From: Propionibacteriaceae bacterium
Lineage (GTDB): Bacteria; Actinomycetota; Actinomycetes; Propionibacteriales; Propionibacteriaceae
Direction: 5' to 3'
NCBI GenBank assembly: GCA_031285845.1
Contig: JAITVK010000028.1
Span: forward strand, 1 to 64,000
DNA: 64,000 bases
Translations under genes and position numbers: made by a program
Notes under the pieces: generated by a model
Told to the model about the DNA's origin: nothing
Seen by the model: only the letters and a program-made list of their open reading frames with translations
The model's database searches: none
Shown: positions 1 to 8,300 of the stretch, one piece after another
Layout of the letters: the number at the start of each line of letters is the position of its first letter
Numbering within the stretch: the first letter of the stretch is position 1

Positions 1-116
1 CCACGGGTGCTGATTTGACGATTGAGTCGTTGACGAGCATTGCTCAGTTCTTGCGGACCACGGCCGCCAAGATGAGCGAACTGGACTCCCAACTCGCCGC
101 AGCCGCCCGCATCTGA
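1..116 (+). CDS. C-terminal end of a small helical protein (partial)
   Basis: Only the last 37 or so codons are inside the window, in the frame that stops with TGA at 114-116. The tail is Ala/Leu/Ser-rich and predicted helical, ending QLAAAARI. It sits 66 bases before another helical coiled-coil gene on the same strand, and the size and composition recall the ends of WXG100-like or ESX-like proteins. The N-terminus is missing, so no family can be assigned. Its place at the head of a T7SS-like cluster is inference from context. Confidence 0.5.
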   Translation, partial: TGADLTIESLTSIAQFLRTTAAKMSELDSQLAAAARI

Positions 117-182
117 AACCAGTTCAGCGGAGGTGTCGGGGTCCATGTGTGAGGATCCCGACACCTCGACAATGGAGGGGCC

Positions 183-620
183 ATGAAGTCGAGTCAGATT
201 TCGGCGCAGATTCGTCAGCGCGACGCGCAGATCGACGACGTTCAGGCGCAGATCGACCGTGTCAGGCAGCAGATCAGCGACTTGGGCGAGTTCAGGCAAC
301 GCCATCAGACGGCGACCACGCAGGTGGATCAGGATCTGACGGCACGCCGCGCTCAGGTCAATGGCGCAGCCATCGATGCGACGAGGGTACGATCCTTTGC
401 CAGATATCAAGAGGCGATGATCGGCATTCTGAACGACGGCTACGCGTACCTCACAACCCGCAACGAAGAGGCGCTCGCGATCGGGCGAGCCATCTATCGC
501 AAGCAGGAAGAGTTGGACGGTCTGCTGCGCGACCGCGGCAATCTTCAGCTCGCGATGACTGAGCTTCAAGACGACCTCCGCGCCGCCAAGGCGGCCGAGG
601 CCGCTGCGACCAAATACTGA
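183..620 (+). CDS. Small coiled-coil protein, T7SS-accessory-like
   Basis: A 145-residue protein with no signal peptide and no membrane segment. Residues 1-45 and 105-145 are long amphipathic helices rich in Gln, Asp, Arg and Ala, with repeated IDRVRQQI-type heptads, so a helical hairpin is likely. In length and composition it resembles the small helical accessory proteins (DUF5082/YwqH type) encoded beside LXG and ESX effectors in Gram-positive bacteria. The family match is a judgement by eye. The ATG at 183 follows GGAGGGG at 175-181, which is very close spacing. It reads in the same direction as the lipase and lipoprotein downstream. Confidence 0.55.
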   Translation: MKSSQISAQIRQRDAQIDDVQAQIDRVRQQISDLGEFRQRHQTATTQVDQDLTARRAQVNGAAIDATRVRSFARYQEAMIGILNDGYAYLTTRNEEALAIGRAIYRKQEELDGLLRDRGNLQLAMTELQDDLRAAKAAEAAATKY

Positions 621-809
621 GGGGGCGACGATGAGTGAGGCAAGGGCACGTGATCGAAGATTCGACGAGTGTCCGTTTCGCGGCTGGTCTCGCGGGTGGG
701 CCGATATCGCCGGGTCTTCCGCCCCTGCCCGGCATTCAGACGGAACCTACCCCGTGGTGCGGCCCGGCGGTGCTCGGCTAGGCTGCGGACTGTACCACAG
801 AGAGGAACA

Positions 810-1289
810 ATGATGATAGGTCCAGAAGCTGAGGCGATGGCCTTGTCAGCGGCGTACGCCATGGAGCTGCGTGGCTGGTTGAGGCAACAGGGGATCGCCG
901 AGACCGTCGATCCGAACCCGCTGATCGGAGTGTGGGATCTGGGTGTGGCCGGGAAAATGGAGTTCACGGCCGACACCTTCGCCTGGTATCGCGATCGTCT
1001 CGGTGGGGACGCGTATCGGGGTGACTACGCCGTTTACCCCGGGGTGAAGACTCACGCCGGGTTCATCCTCGATCGCGGAGCCGAGTCGAGTCGCTGCTTG
1101 TCGATCCTGGCGCATTACACCATCGACGAGGTGGATGGTCACCGCCTCGACGCCGATCGCTACGGCGGTTTCTTCGTCGAGCAGTTGGGGTCACTCGACC
1201 GGATGGAGTTTTACAACCAGCGTACGGCGGGTCGCTTCGTCGGACGTCGAGTGGCCGCAGGCGGCGCCAGTGAGGCGTCGCAAGGCTGA
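810..1289 (+). CDS. Hypothetical protein of the lipase cluster
   Basis: A 159-residue protein. The frame is open upstream to 669, but GAGAGGA at 801-807 points to one of the adjacent ATG codons at 810 or 813. The middle has a run of aromatic and Gly residues (FAWYRDRLGGDAYRGDY) typical of a small beta-rich domain, and no signal peptide or membrane segment is seen. No family was recognised. It lies between the two groups of small helical proteins, about 190 bases after the previous gene, so it may have its own promoter. A cytoplasmic chaperone or immunity role is possible but unsupported. Confidence 0.55.
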   Translation: MMIGPEAEAMALSAAYAMELRGWLRQQGIAETVDPNPLIGVWDLGVAGKMEFTADTFAWYRDRLGGDAYRGDYAVYPGVKTHAGFILDRGAESSRCLSILAHYTIDEVDGHRLDADRYGGFFVEQLGSLDRMEFYNQRTAGRFVGRRVAAGGASEASQG

Positions 1290-1317
1290 GCGCTCTGTGA
1301 CATGAAAGGGGTTGACG

Positions 1318-1788
1318 ATGCCAGCTGTGGCAAGCTCGATCAGCGGTGGTGGAACTCATCAGGGCAATGTTGAGTGGTCGAGGAGCGGGTCAATCGGGGG
1401 CGGTGGGCTGGAGTTGCCCTGGTGGTTGCCCATCGGGCTTCCGTTCCGCCCGATCGCGCCGATGCCGTGGAATCCGTTCAATCCGGCGGTGAGCGGCGAC
1501 CTGAAAATCAAGGACGCCGAGTATCTGTCCTGCGAGCAGTACGTCGTGGCGTACCTGGATCATCTGCAGACCGCGGGTCTGCTCTACAGCCAGATTCTGA
1601 TGAAGGTTCGAGGGTGCGCGGTGTCAGACGGGGAGAGCGGGATCGTGGCGGCGCTGGACGCCAAGGCGTTTCAGATGACCCAACTGATGATGGTCGTCTC
1701 CCAGATCAGGGGTTCGATCGACGGTAGGGCGCGAGCTTTCATCGAGCGGGTCGACCAACTGGACGATTTTGTGTATGGAGAAGACTGA
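1318..1788 (+). CDS. Hypothetical helical protein with Pro/Gly-rich N-terminus
   Basis: A 156-residue protein. The ATG at 1318 follows GAAAGGGG (1304-1311) with good spacing; an in-frame TTG at 1312 is less likely. Residues 1-60 are Gly/Pro/Trp-rich and probably disordered. Residues 65-156 are predicted helical, ending in an acidic FIERVDQLDDF segment. The stop overlaps the ATG of the next gene (TGATG), so the two are translationally coupled. This is the arrangement seen for paired small T7SS partner proteins. No exact family was recognised. Confidence 0.6.
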   Translation: MPAVASSISGGGTHQGNVEWSRSGSIGGGGLELPWWLPIGLPFRPIAPMPWNPFNPAVSGDLKIKDAEYLSCEQYVVAYLDHLQTAGLLYSQILMKVRGCAVSDGESGIVAALDAKAFQMTQLMMVVSQIRGSIDGRARAFIERVDQLDDFVYGED

Positions 1789-2105
1789 TGAGTGACGGAT
1801 TGCTTCATGTGGACGAGGCGGCTGTGGCGCAGATCGTCGCCGACCTATCCAGGTTGTCTGCGGGAATCAACGAGATGGCCGGGTCCAACTATGTGCAGGA
1901 CAACGTGTTTTCGGAGTCGACTGGTCAGTCGGCTGGTGTGATGGCGGCGATGTTGCCGGCGTTGGCGCGGTGCAGCACGTCGATGACTGCTATCGTCGTG
2001 AATATGGCGACATATCTTGAACAGGTCATCGACGAGTTCGACCAGGCTGACCTTGCCCTCGCTGTGGAAGCCAGGCATGTCAACAGTCCGAAGACCGGGG
2101 GGTAG
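1788..2105 (+). CDS. WXG100/DUF3130-like small helical protein, putative T7SS partner
   Basis: A 105-residue protein with two predicted helices separated by a short Gly/Asn turn near residue 38 and a C-terminal helix ending in a DEFDQADLALA segment. Size, hairpin layout and the acidic, aromatic tail resemble WXG100-superfamily proteins, especially the SACOL2603/DUF3130 type that accompanies LXG-like effectors. The classical WXG motif is absent (SNY at the turn). It overlaps the upstream gene by one base (TGATG). It may bind the helical C-terminus of the lipase at 2927; that is inference. Confidence 0.6.
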   Translation: MSDGLLHVDEAAVAQIVADLSRLSAGINEMAGSNYVQDNVFSESTGQSAGVMAAMLPALARCSTSMTAIVVNMATYLEQVIDEFDQADLALAVEARHVNSPKTGG

Positions 2106-2109
2106 ACGA

Positions 2110-2868
2110 ATGCGGGTCAGGTCGGTCGTCGTCGGTGTGGCGTGGGGTGCGGTGATGCTCGGATTGACTGGTTGCACGACGCCGTGGGAGCCGACCGCAG
2201 AGGATTCAGCGGCACGGCGTCAGGAGGCTTGCGCGTCCAGCGAGGGTGCGCTCGCAGTCTCCTACATGGAGCAGCGCTATGGCGTGAAGGCGACGTTTCG
2301 ATCCTGTGAATTCAAGTATTCGGACTTTCTGAACCACAATGACGGGGGTGTGCGAGCGGTCGTGGTCGACGTGCCAGGGGAGTCGACGGACGAACCCGTT
2401 CACATTGAGCCGAACGAGTACGCCGAACAGTGGGGATACTTCGACGACTATCTCTACCTCAAATTTGTGGATGACTATCGGATGGCCGTGTTGGAGGAGA
2501 TTCAGACGGTGGCGCCGGATGGCCGTACGGTGTTCGAAAGGACGCCGTTCGAAGGCCGGGATGTGTGTCCAGAATCGATGACCGGGGCCACGAGTTTCGG
2601 GGAGTTTCTGGACTTTCTGCGATCCGGTGATCCAGTGGAATTGACCGTCTTCACTCGCGAGTTGGATACCACCGCCGTCCAGTCAGCGGTTTCACAGCTG
2701 GCGACGGCTTTGGGGACTGTGGCAGACAAGGGGACTGTGGCAGTGATTGGCTCCGCACAGGTCTACGACAAGGTGACGACCTCTCAAGATGACCAGTTGT
2801 TGACAGGCAGCGCCACACTTCCGTCGGATCTGCCTCAGCCGGTGACATGGCAGTCGTGGGGCGAGTGA
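2110..2868 (+). CDS. Lipoprotein, candidate immunity protein for the lipase
   Basis: A 252-residue protein with a type II signal peptide: a basic start (MRVRS), a hydrophobic stretch and the lipobox LTGC with Cys about 22. The mature part has Cys residues near 39 and 60, an EQRYG segment and a FDDYLYLKF segment. The start ATG at 2110 follows a weak GGGGGTAGA. The gene lies just upstream of the GHSKG lipase and has a decayed homologue downstream of it at 4612-5190. In S. aureus, T7SS lipase toxins are paired with lipoprotein immunity proteins in tandem copies, and this layout is similar. Sequence homology to those proteins was not established. Confidence 0.7.
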   Translation: MRVRSVVVGVAWGAVMLGLTGCTTPWEPTAEDSAARRQEACASSEGALAVSYMEQRYGVKATFRSCEFKYSDFLNHNDGGVRAVVVDVPGESTDEPVHIEPNEYAEQWGYFDDYLYLKFVDDYRMAVLEEIQTVAPDGRTVFERTPFEGRDVCPESMTGATSFGEFLDFLRSGDPVELTVFTRELDTTAVQSAVSQLATALGTVADKGTVAVIGSAQVYDKVTTSQDDQLLTGSATLPSDLPQPVTWQSWGE

Positions 2869-2926
2869 GTCCCACCAGGGCTTTGAGGCGACCGGCTTTG
2901 ACAGCACAGTGAGGAAGGACAGGGAA

Positions 2927-4612
2927 GTGACCGAGGAACAGCGACTACTAATTCTGAACACCATCATGTATGAGGACAGCTTCATCACGTGGGGCAAGAC
3001 GAACAGCGGCTCCGGCTCGATCTACGATTGGGCGAAGACCGTCGTGTTGCCACAGCGCGACACCCACGGCGACGCCTTTATCACCGAACCGACACCGGAA
3101 CAGAAGGATGCGCTCACGATCTTGGCCCACCCTGAGATCTTCCAGTCAATGGTCGTCCAGGATATGACCGAGCGGGAGTACACCGAAGGAAGAGGGGAAT
3201 TCGGGACCGAACCGATCACCGAGGACGAGTACGCCATAGGCGCGGCTCAGATGATCGTGACCACACCGGGCGAGACCCTCTTCGTGTTCCAAGGCACCGA
3301 TGGTTCAACCGAGTGGATCGATGATGGCAATGGCGGCGCGGCGGATGTGACCGACACACTGATTCAGCAGGACGCTTTGAAATACTACCTTGACCATGTC
3401 GGCGATTTCCCCGCCGACTCCATCGTCGTCACTGGCCATTCGAAGGGTGGGAACCTTGCGTCCTACATCGCTGTGCTCAGCCAGATGGGTTTCATGGATT
3501 CCAGGGGGAACCCGATCCCCGCAGTCGACGATTCGTACAGCTTCGACGGGCAGGGTTTCAATCAGGCGTTCATCGACAAATATCAGGATGAGATCGAGGC
3601 GATCCAGGCGCACATGCACACCAGCGCGAATTCGGTCGACTTCGTGAACATCCTGTTCGACAGGATCACGGGAATCAACATCTATTATCAGGATCCTGGT
3701 GAGGACATCGTCGGCTTTGAGAACAACCATCAACCGTACGCGATGTTGGATTGGGATGAGCAGACTCAAACCTGGGTGATGCGCCAGGGGACCCCGATCT
3801 CGCCACTGATGAGCCTGGTGGATGAGTTCGTCCAGTACGCCCAAGCGTTCATGACGGCGGACAGTTTCGAGACGCTCTGCGACATGGCCATGGGGCTGAA
3901 GATCGGCACGGTGGGCATGGGTGATCTGATTGACCCGGCGGGGCTGGCGGCGCTGATCGCGGAGTTGTCCGTTCCAGGTGTCGGGTTGGAGCTCGCGGCT
4001 TTGAACGATGGGCTGTTTCAGATCATCAGTGAGCCGTATAGACCGATGATCGAGGAACTGCTGACGCTGCTCGGTGGCTACTCCGACGCCCACGGCATCG
4101 ACCCCGAGGCGATGATGCAACTGTTGAGAATCATCAACCCTGACTTAGCAGACGCGTTCGCCGCGATCGACGCTGTCCTGCCGGACCCGCCGCCGGGAGT
4201 GCCCGGGGCACCGGCCGGCACTGCCGGGACATCCGCGTTGGAGTTGATCCTGTCTGGAGCCCCGGACGTGCCGTATTCGGAGATGGTGCGTGACTATTCG
4301 TTGGCGGTGTTGGAAGAGTTGATGCGGATCAGCGACGAGGTCGGTGTGACGCCGTGGTGGGATCCGTCCGGCTGGAACATCTGGGAGCGGATCTGGGATT
4401 TGTTCAGTGACATCGACATCCCAGCGGACTCGGCGAGACTGGACGAGTATTATCACCGGATCATTGAGATGAAGAACGTCTCCAAGGGAAAGATCCGTCG
4501 AATCTTCGCCGATGTGGAGTCCGAGGAGCGCCGCTTCACCACCGAGATGCGATCGACCCTCGACGAGATCTTGAGCCTGGAAGCCAGTCTGGCCCTGGTG
4601 GCGGGTCAGTGA
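2927..4612 (+). CDS. Mbeg1-like (DUF2974) lipase with helical C-terminal domain, putative T7SS effector
   Basis: A 561-residue protein if started at GTG 2927, which has AGGAAGG at 2912-2918; an in-frame GTG at 2909 would add six residues. Residues 10-270 look like an alpha/beta hydrolase of the Mbeg1/DUF2974 type: an FQGTDGSTEW oxyanion-region strand, the nucleophile elbow GHSKGG (Ser about 172), SFDGQGF, and NHQPYAM with the likely catalytic His. There is no signal peptide. Residues 270-440 are Ala/Leu/Pro-rich and partly hydrophobic. The last 90 residues are a charged helical region (YYHRIIEMKNVSKGKI) like an LXG or WXG targeting module. The toxin-first, targeting-last order resembles the secreted lipase TslA. 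Substrate and export are inferred. Confidence 0.75.
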   Translation: MTEEQRLLILNTIMYEDSFITWGKTNSGSGSIYDWAKTVVLPQRDTHGDAFITEPTPEQKDALTILAHPEIFQSMVVQDMTEREYTEGRGEFGTEPITEDEYAIGAAQMIVTTPGETLFVFQGTDGSTEWIDDGNGGAADVTDTLIQQDALKYYLDHVGDFPADSIVVTGHSKGGNLASYIAVLSQMGFMDSRGNPIPAVDDSYSFDGQGFNQAFIDKYQDEIEAIQAHMHTSANSVDFVNILFDRITGINIYYQDPGEDIVGFENNHQPYAMLDWDEQTQTWVMRQGTPISPLMSLVDEFVQYAQAFMTADSFETLCDMAMGLKIGTVGMGDLIDPAGLAALIAELSVPGVGLELAALNDGLFQIISEPYRPMIEELLTLLGGYSDAHGIDPEAMMQLLRIINPDLADAFAAIDAVLPDPPPGVPGAPAGTAGTSALELILSGAPDVPYSEMVRDYSLAVLEELMRISDEVGVTPWWDPSGWNIWERIWDLFSDIDIPADSARLDEYYHRIIEMKNVSKGKIRRIFADVESEERRFTTEMRSTLDEILSLEASLALVAGQ

Positions 4613-5190
4613 TGACGGCGGCGAAGTCGGATAGCGACCCCGCCGTCTACGGCTGACCGGGCCGCGCAGTGCGCCGCCGGTGACGGCGCTCGGGCGGCGG
4701 CGCACTTGGAGGAACGCTACGCGAAGACTTCGCCTTCGTCGGCTGTGATTTTTGTGATCGTGGCGTCGGCAATCAGGGTGACGGAGCCTTGCAGGCGGTC
4801 TTCGCGACTGGTCCAGAATCTAGTGGGCACGCCGGTGTCACGGTTCGCCTGAGCAGCGGCTCACGCAACTGGAGTTTCACTGACGACTACTTGTTCGCGA
4901 AATTCGCACCGCAGCTCGACGCTCAGGTGCGCGCCCTGGTCGAGGCGCGCTTCCCGTCAGCGATCATGGTCTATGGCTCGAATCCGTACGCCCATCCAAC
5001 CCGCTACCCGGACTCGTTCACCGGCCAGACCAGTTTTGACGAATTCACTCAGGCCGTGCGCTCCCAAGGTTATCTGTGGATCGGCGTGTTCATCCCGGAT
5101 GCGGCGGCGGACACAGTGACCGCGCCCAGTCGACCCGTCGCGCTGGGTGGATTCGTCGTATGCGAAATCAGGCTAGCTGTCGGTCAATGA
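4612..5190 (+). pseudogene. Decayed second copy of the 2110-2868 lipoprotein
   Basis: Two frames together read like the mature part of the lipoprotein at 2110. One frame at 4655-4729 reads DRAAQCAAGDGARAAAHLEERYAKT. The next frame, from 4729-4732, continues FAFVGCDF and then FTDDYLFAKF and the FTGQTSFDEF segment, matching FRSCEF, FDDYLYLKF and MTGATSFGEF in the intact protein. A frame break lies near 4730. The signal peptide and lipobox are missing, and the C-terminal part no longer aligns. The end overlaps the convergent dehydrogenase gene by about 20 bases. A short ATG reading from 4612 ends at 4654. A sequencing error at 4730 cannot be excluded, but the lost lipobox argues for decay. Confidence 0.65.
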
Positions 5191-6217
5191 CGTTGAGCAG
5201 GGGTTCGTCGGCGAGGTAGCGAGCCAGGTTGACGCGCAGCAGTTCATGCGCCCAGTCATAGTATTCGTCGAAGCCACCGGATGAGTGGGGGCTGAGCAGC
5301 GTGGTGGGCAGGTCGAACAGCGGATGGTCGAGTGGGGGCGGCTCGTGGGTGAACACGTCGATGGCCGCGCCCGCGATCGTACGCTTGGTCAAAGCCTCGA
5401 CCAACGCGTCCTCATCGATCAGACCACCGCGCGCGATGTTGATCAGGAAGGCGCTGGATTTCATCGCCGCCAATTGTGCCCGCCCGATCAGTTCGGCCGA
5501 GGTGGTGTTGAGGGCAGCCGCCAAGACGACATAGTCGCATTCGGGCAAGGTTTGATCCAACTGGTCGATGTGGCGCAGCTCGACTTCGTCGGCCGACATG
5601 GGCAAACGATGGGCCAGCCGGGGCGGCTGGTAGCGTCCGGGCGGCAAGCTGGTCGCCGTGATCCGATCCAACGCGATCACGCGCATGCCCAGCGCGCGCG
5701 CCAAGCGGGCCACTTCTCGCCCGATCGCGCCGTACCCGACCAATCCGAGAGTCTTGCCGAGCAGCATCGAACTGGATGGACGCTCGTCGGCCATCGTCCA
5801 GCGACGCTGATTCTTCCAGTCGAGCACCTGCTGAACCGAGCGGCTGTGCGTCAGCAGCATGGCCGCCACCCATTCGGAGATGGCGGCGGCGTGGATGCCT
5901 GACGCGTTGGTGATGACGATGTTCGGGTCTTGCCACACCGGCTTGCCCCGCTCCCAATCGGTTCCAGCGGCGATCAGTTGGACCCATTTCAGGCGGCCGT
6001 CGGGTTCCCAGGCCCGCGGCAGCCGATCGGCGAAGAGCACGTCGACCGGGGTGGCAGTGAGGGTTCGAGCCATCATGTCATGCCAGGTGGGGTCGAGGAA
6101 ATAGAGGTCTTGCTCGGGGCGTACGATCTGGATGCGGTCGGACACCTGGGCTAGCGCGTCGAGTGTTCCGGGCGGGGTGGGCGCGGCTACGAGCACCCGG
6201 ACGGTGTCGGTGTTCAT
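5168..6217 (-). CDS. D-isomer-specific 2-hydroxyacid dehydrogenase
   Basis: A 349-residue cytoplasmic NAD(P)-dependent oxidoreductase that reduces 2-keto acids or oxidises D-2-hydroxy acids. The nucleotide-binding motif GLVGYGAIG is near residue 160. The catalytic Arg lies in NIARGGLIDEDAL, the Glu in DVFTHEPPP and the His in SPHSSG, all in the usual order. The start at 6217 has GAGGAG just upstream on the minus strand; the frame is open further upstream but without such a site. It is convergent with the broken lipoprotein gene. The exact substrate (hydroxypyruvate/glyoxylate or other) cannot be told from sequence. Confidence 0.88.
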   Translation of the reverse strand: MNTDTVRVLVAAPTPPGTLDALAQVSDRIQIVRPEQDLYFLDPTWHDMMARTLTATPVDVLFADRLPRAWEPDGRLKWVQLIAAGTDWERGKPVWQDPNIVITNASGIHAAAISEWVAAMLLTHSRSVQQVLDWKNQRRWTMADERPSSSMLLGKTLGLVGYGAIGREVARLARALGMRVIALDRITATSLPPGRYQPPRLAHRLPMSADEVELRHIDQLDQTLPECDYVVLAAALNTTSAELIGRAQLAAMKSSAFLINIARGGLIDEDALVEALTKRTIAGAAIDVFTHEPPPLDHPLFDLPTTLLSPHSSGGFDEYYDWAHELLRVNLARYLADEPLLNVIDRQLA

Positions 6218-6460
6218 CGGTTGACTCCTCTGTGAGTGGGGCTTCGTTGGGGAAGCTAGGTTCCGCTGGCGGAGTGTGAGGTCCACGTCGCGAAATCGGG
6301 CTCCGCTTCGCGAAGTGTGGACTGGGGACTCCGTTGACCGAGGGTTTATCTCGCTCATGTGAATTATAACAGTTCGTGGTGGGTATTGGAGCGGGGTTGG
6401 ACGCCGATGCGCTCAGACGTGGCCGCGAAGCGTGTCGTACCGTTGTGATAGGTTCACCTG
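6218..6460. other. Divergent intergenic region with an imperfect direct repeat
   Basis: This 243-base gap separates the dehydrogenase (minus) from the ABC exporter (plus). It holds an imperfect direct repeat, about 18 bases at 6261-6278 (TTCCGCTGGCGGAGTGTG) and a similar copy at 6301-6319, plus an AT-rich patch near 6357-6372 (GTGAATTATAACAG) that could hold a promoter for one of the two genes. No clear -35/-10 pair is assigned. Confidence 0.35.
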
Positions 6461-7381
6461 GTGCCTGTGATTGATGCTCATGATGTGGTGAAAACCTACG
6501 GCGAGGTGACCGCGGTCGACCACGTCAGCTTCGCCGTGCGCTCGGGGGAGTCGTTCGGACTGCTCGGGCCCAATGGCGCGGGAAAATCCACCACGATGCG
6601 CATGATTGGGGGCTCGACAGTGCGTAGCGGCGGGAGTTTGACCGTCGCCGGATTGGATCCACAGACCCAGGGCCCGCAGGTCAGAGCGATGCTCGGGGTG
6701 GTGCCACAGCAAGACAACCTCGACACCGAACTGACGGTCAGAGAGAATCTGATGGTGTATGGCCGCTATTTCGGCTTGCCGATGAGCTATGTCCGACCCA
6801 AAACCGACGAACTGATCGCCTTCGCCCAGCTGCAGGACAAGGCGAATGCGAAGGTCGACGAACTCTCCGGTGGGATGAAGCGGCGGCTGACGATCGCGCG
6901 CGGTCTGATCAACGAGCCGAAGGTCCTGCTGCTCGACGAACCGACCACGGGCCTCGACCCGCAGGCGCGTCACATCTTGTGGGATCGGTTGTTTCGTCTC
7001 AAAGAGCAAGGCGTGACCTTGGTTGTGACGACACACTTCATGGATGAGGCCGAGCAGTTGTGCGACCGACTGATCGTCATCGATCACGGCAAAATCGTCG
7101 CCGAAGGGTCGCCAGCCGACCTCATTCAACAGTATTCGTCGCGCGAAGTCGTCGAGTTGCGCTTCGGCTCGGGGCGCAACGCCGGTGTCGTCGATCAGCT
7201 TCAGCCGTACGCGCAGCGAATCGAGATCCTGCCCGACCGCGTGTTGTTGTACGCCGATGATGGGGAGGAACTGCTCGACCAGGTCCGTCGGGCCGGCCTG
7301 ATCCCGGTGACGTCGTTGGTGAGACGGTCATCGTTGGAGGATGTCTTCCTGCGGTTGACGGGAAGGAGTCTCATTGAGTGA
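6461..7381 (+). CDS. ABC exporter ATP-binding subunit, DrrA/NodI-like
   Basis: A 306-residue ATPase that powers an ABC-2 type exporter in the membrane. Walker A is GPNGAGKST (about 38-46), the Q-loop lies in VVPQQDN, the signature is LSGGMKRR, Walker B is VLLLDEPTTGLDPQ and the switch His is in TTHFMDEAEQL. The last 80 residues are a DrrA-type C-terminal domain. The start is GTG at 6461. The stop overlaps the first permease start, and a second permease follows, so this is a three-gene operon. DrrA/NodI relatives move drugs, lipids or polysaccharides; the substrate here is unknown. Confidence 0.9.
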   Translation: MPVIDAHDVVKTYGEVTAVDHVSFAVRSGESFGLLGPNGAGKSTTMRMIGGSTVRSGGSLTVAGLDPQTQGPQVRAMLGVVPQQDNLDTELTVRENLMVYGRYFGLPMSYVRPKTDELIAFAQLQDKANAKVDELSGGMKRRLTIARGLINEPKVLLLDEPTTGLDPQARHILWDRLFRLKEQGVTLVVTTHFMDEAEQLCDRLIVIDHGKIVAEGSPADLIQQYSSREVVELRFGSGRNAGVVDQLQPYAQRIEILPDRVLLYADDGEELLDQVRRAGLIPVTSLVRRSSLEDVFLRLTGRSLIE

Positions 7382-8300
7382 GGAGTCTTCCACGCCTGAT
7401 CCGATGGTGATCGACGAGGTATCCTCTGGTGGAGCCCATGGTGTCGATCTGGCGACTCTGGCCGCCGCCGAGACGGTCACTTTCGGCTTGGCGGCACCCG
7501 CGTCAGTCCAAGCTCGGCGGGCGCGTTTGTGGGGCTGGTGGTATTACGTCGAATATCGACTGATCTCGATGAGGGCCTACTGGCTGACGATCGTCGGTTA
7601 CGGCGTGCTCGCTCCGATCCTGTATCTGGCGGCCATGGGTCTGGGGCTGGGCAGTCTGGTCGACAATCATGTCGGAACGGTCGCCTCGGTGTCGTACCTC
7701 GCCTTCGTCGGGCCGTCTCTGCTTGTCACGACCGTTGTTCAAGAGTGCACCGCCGAATTCACGTACACCGTCATGGGCAACTTCGTGTGGCATCGAACGT
7801 ACTATGGGGTGGCGGCCAGCCCGGTCAGCCCGCGTCAGATCGCGATCGGCGAGCTGGTGGCCGTCGGGTTACGGCTGGCGCTGCAGGCCGGTGTGTTCTG
7901 GGTCATTCTGGTGATCAGCGGAGCCACGGCGTCGGGCTGGTCGTGGCTGATGGTTCCGATTGCCGTGGTGGCGGCGCTGAGTTTCGGCGCTCCGCTGCTG
8001 GCGTTCTCGGCGACCCGCGAGCGCGACGACTTCTCGTTCTCCTTCATCCAGCGTTTCATCGTGATGCCGATGTTCCTGTTCGCGGGAACCTTCTTCCCGC
8101 TGGAATCGATGCCCGGCTACCTGCAATGGATCGGGTGGATTTCCCCGATGTGGCATGGCACCCAACTGGCGCGCGCCGCCTCGTTCGGTCTGCCGCTGAG
8201 CACGGTCCAGATTCTGCTCCATCTGGGATTCCTGGTGGCGCTGATCGTGATCGGCGTGTGGCTGGCGTTGAACCAATTCAGCAGGAGGTTGACCAGATGA
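7374..8300 (+). CDS. ABC-2 type permease subunit 1
   Basis: A 308-residue membrane protein with about six hydrophobic segments and an ABC-2 (NodJ/DrrB) layout: AYWLTIVGYGVLAPILYLAAMG near the first segment, and the conserved FSATRERDDFSFSF and FLFAGTFFPLESMP regions later. The start codon is probably TTG at 7374, overlapping the ATPase gene by eight bases. The first 50 residues are a cytoplasmic extension. It probably pairs with the related permease encoded next, forming a heterodimeric channel driven by the ATPase at 6461. Confidence 0.85.
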   Translation: MSEESSTPDPMVIDEVSSGGAHGVDLATLAAAETVTFGLAAPASVQARRARLWGWWYYVEYRLISMRAYWLTIVGYGVLAPILYLAAMGLGLGSLVDNHVGTVASVSYLAFVGPSLLVTTVVQECTAEFTYTVMGNFVWHRTYYGVAASPVSPRQIAIGELVAVGLRLALQAGVFWVILVISGATASGWSWLMVPIAVVAALSFGAPLLAFSATRERDDFSFSFIQRFIVMPMFLFAGTFFPLESMPGYLQWIGWISPMWHGTQLARAASFGLPLSTVQILLHLGFLVALIVIGVWLALNQFSRRLTR

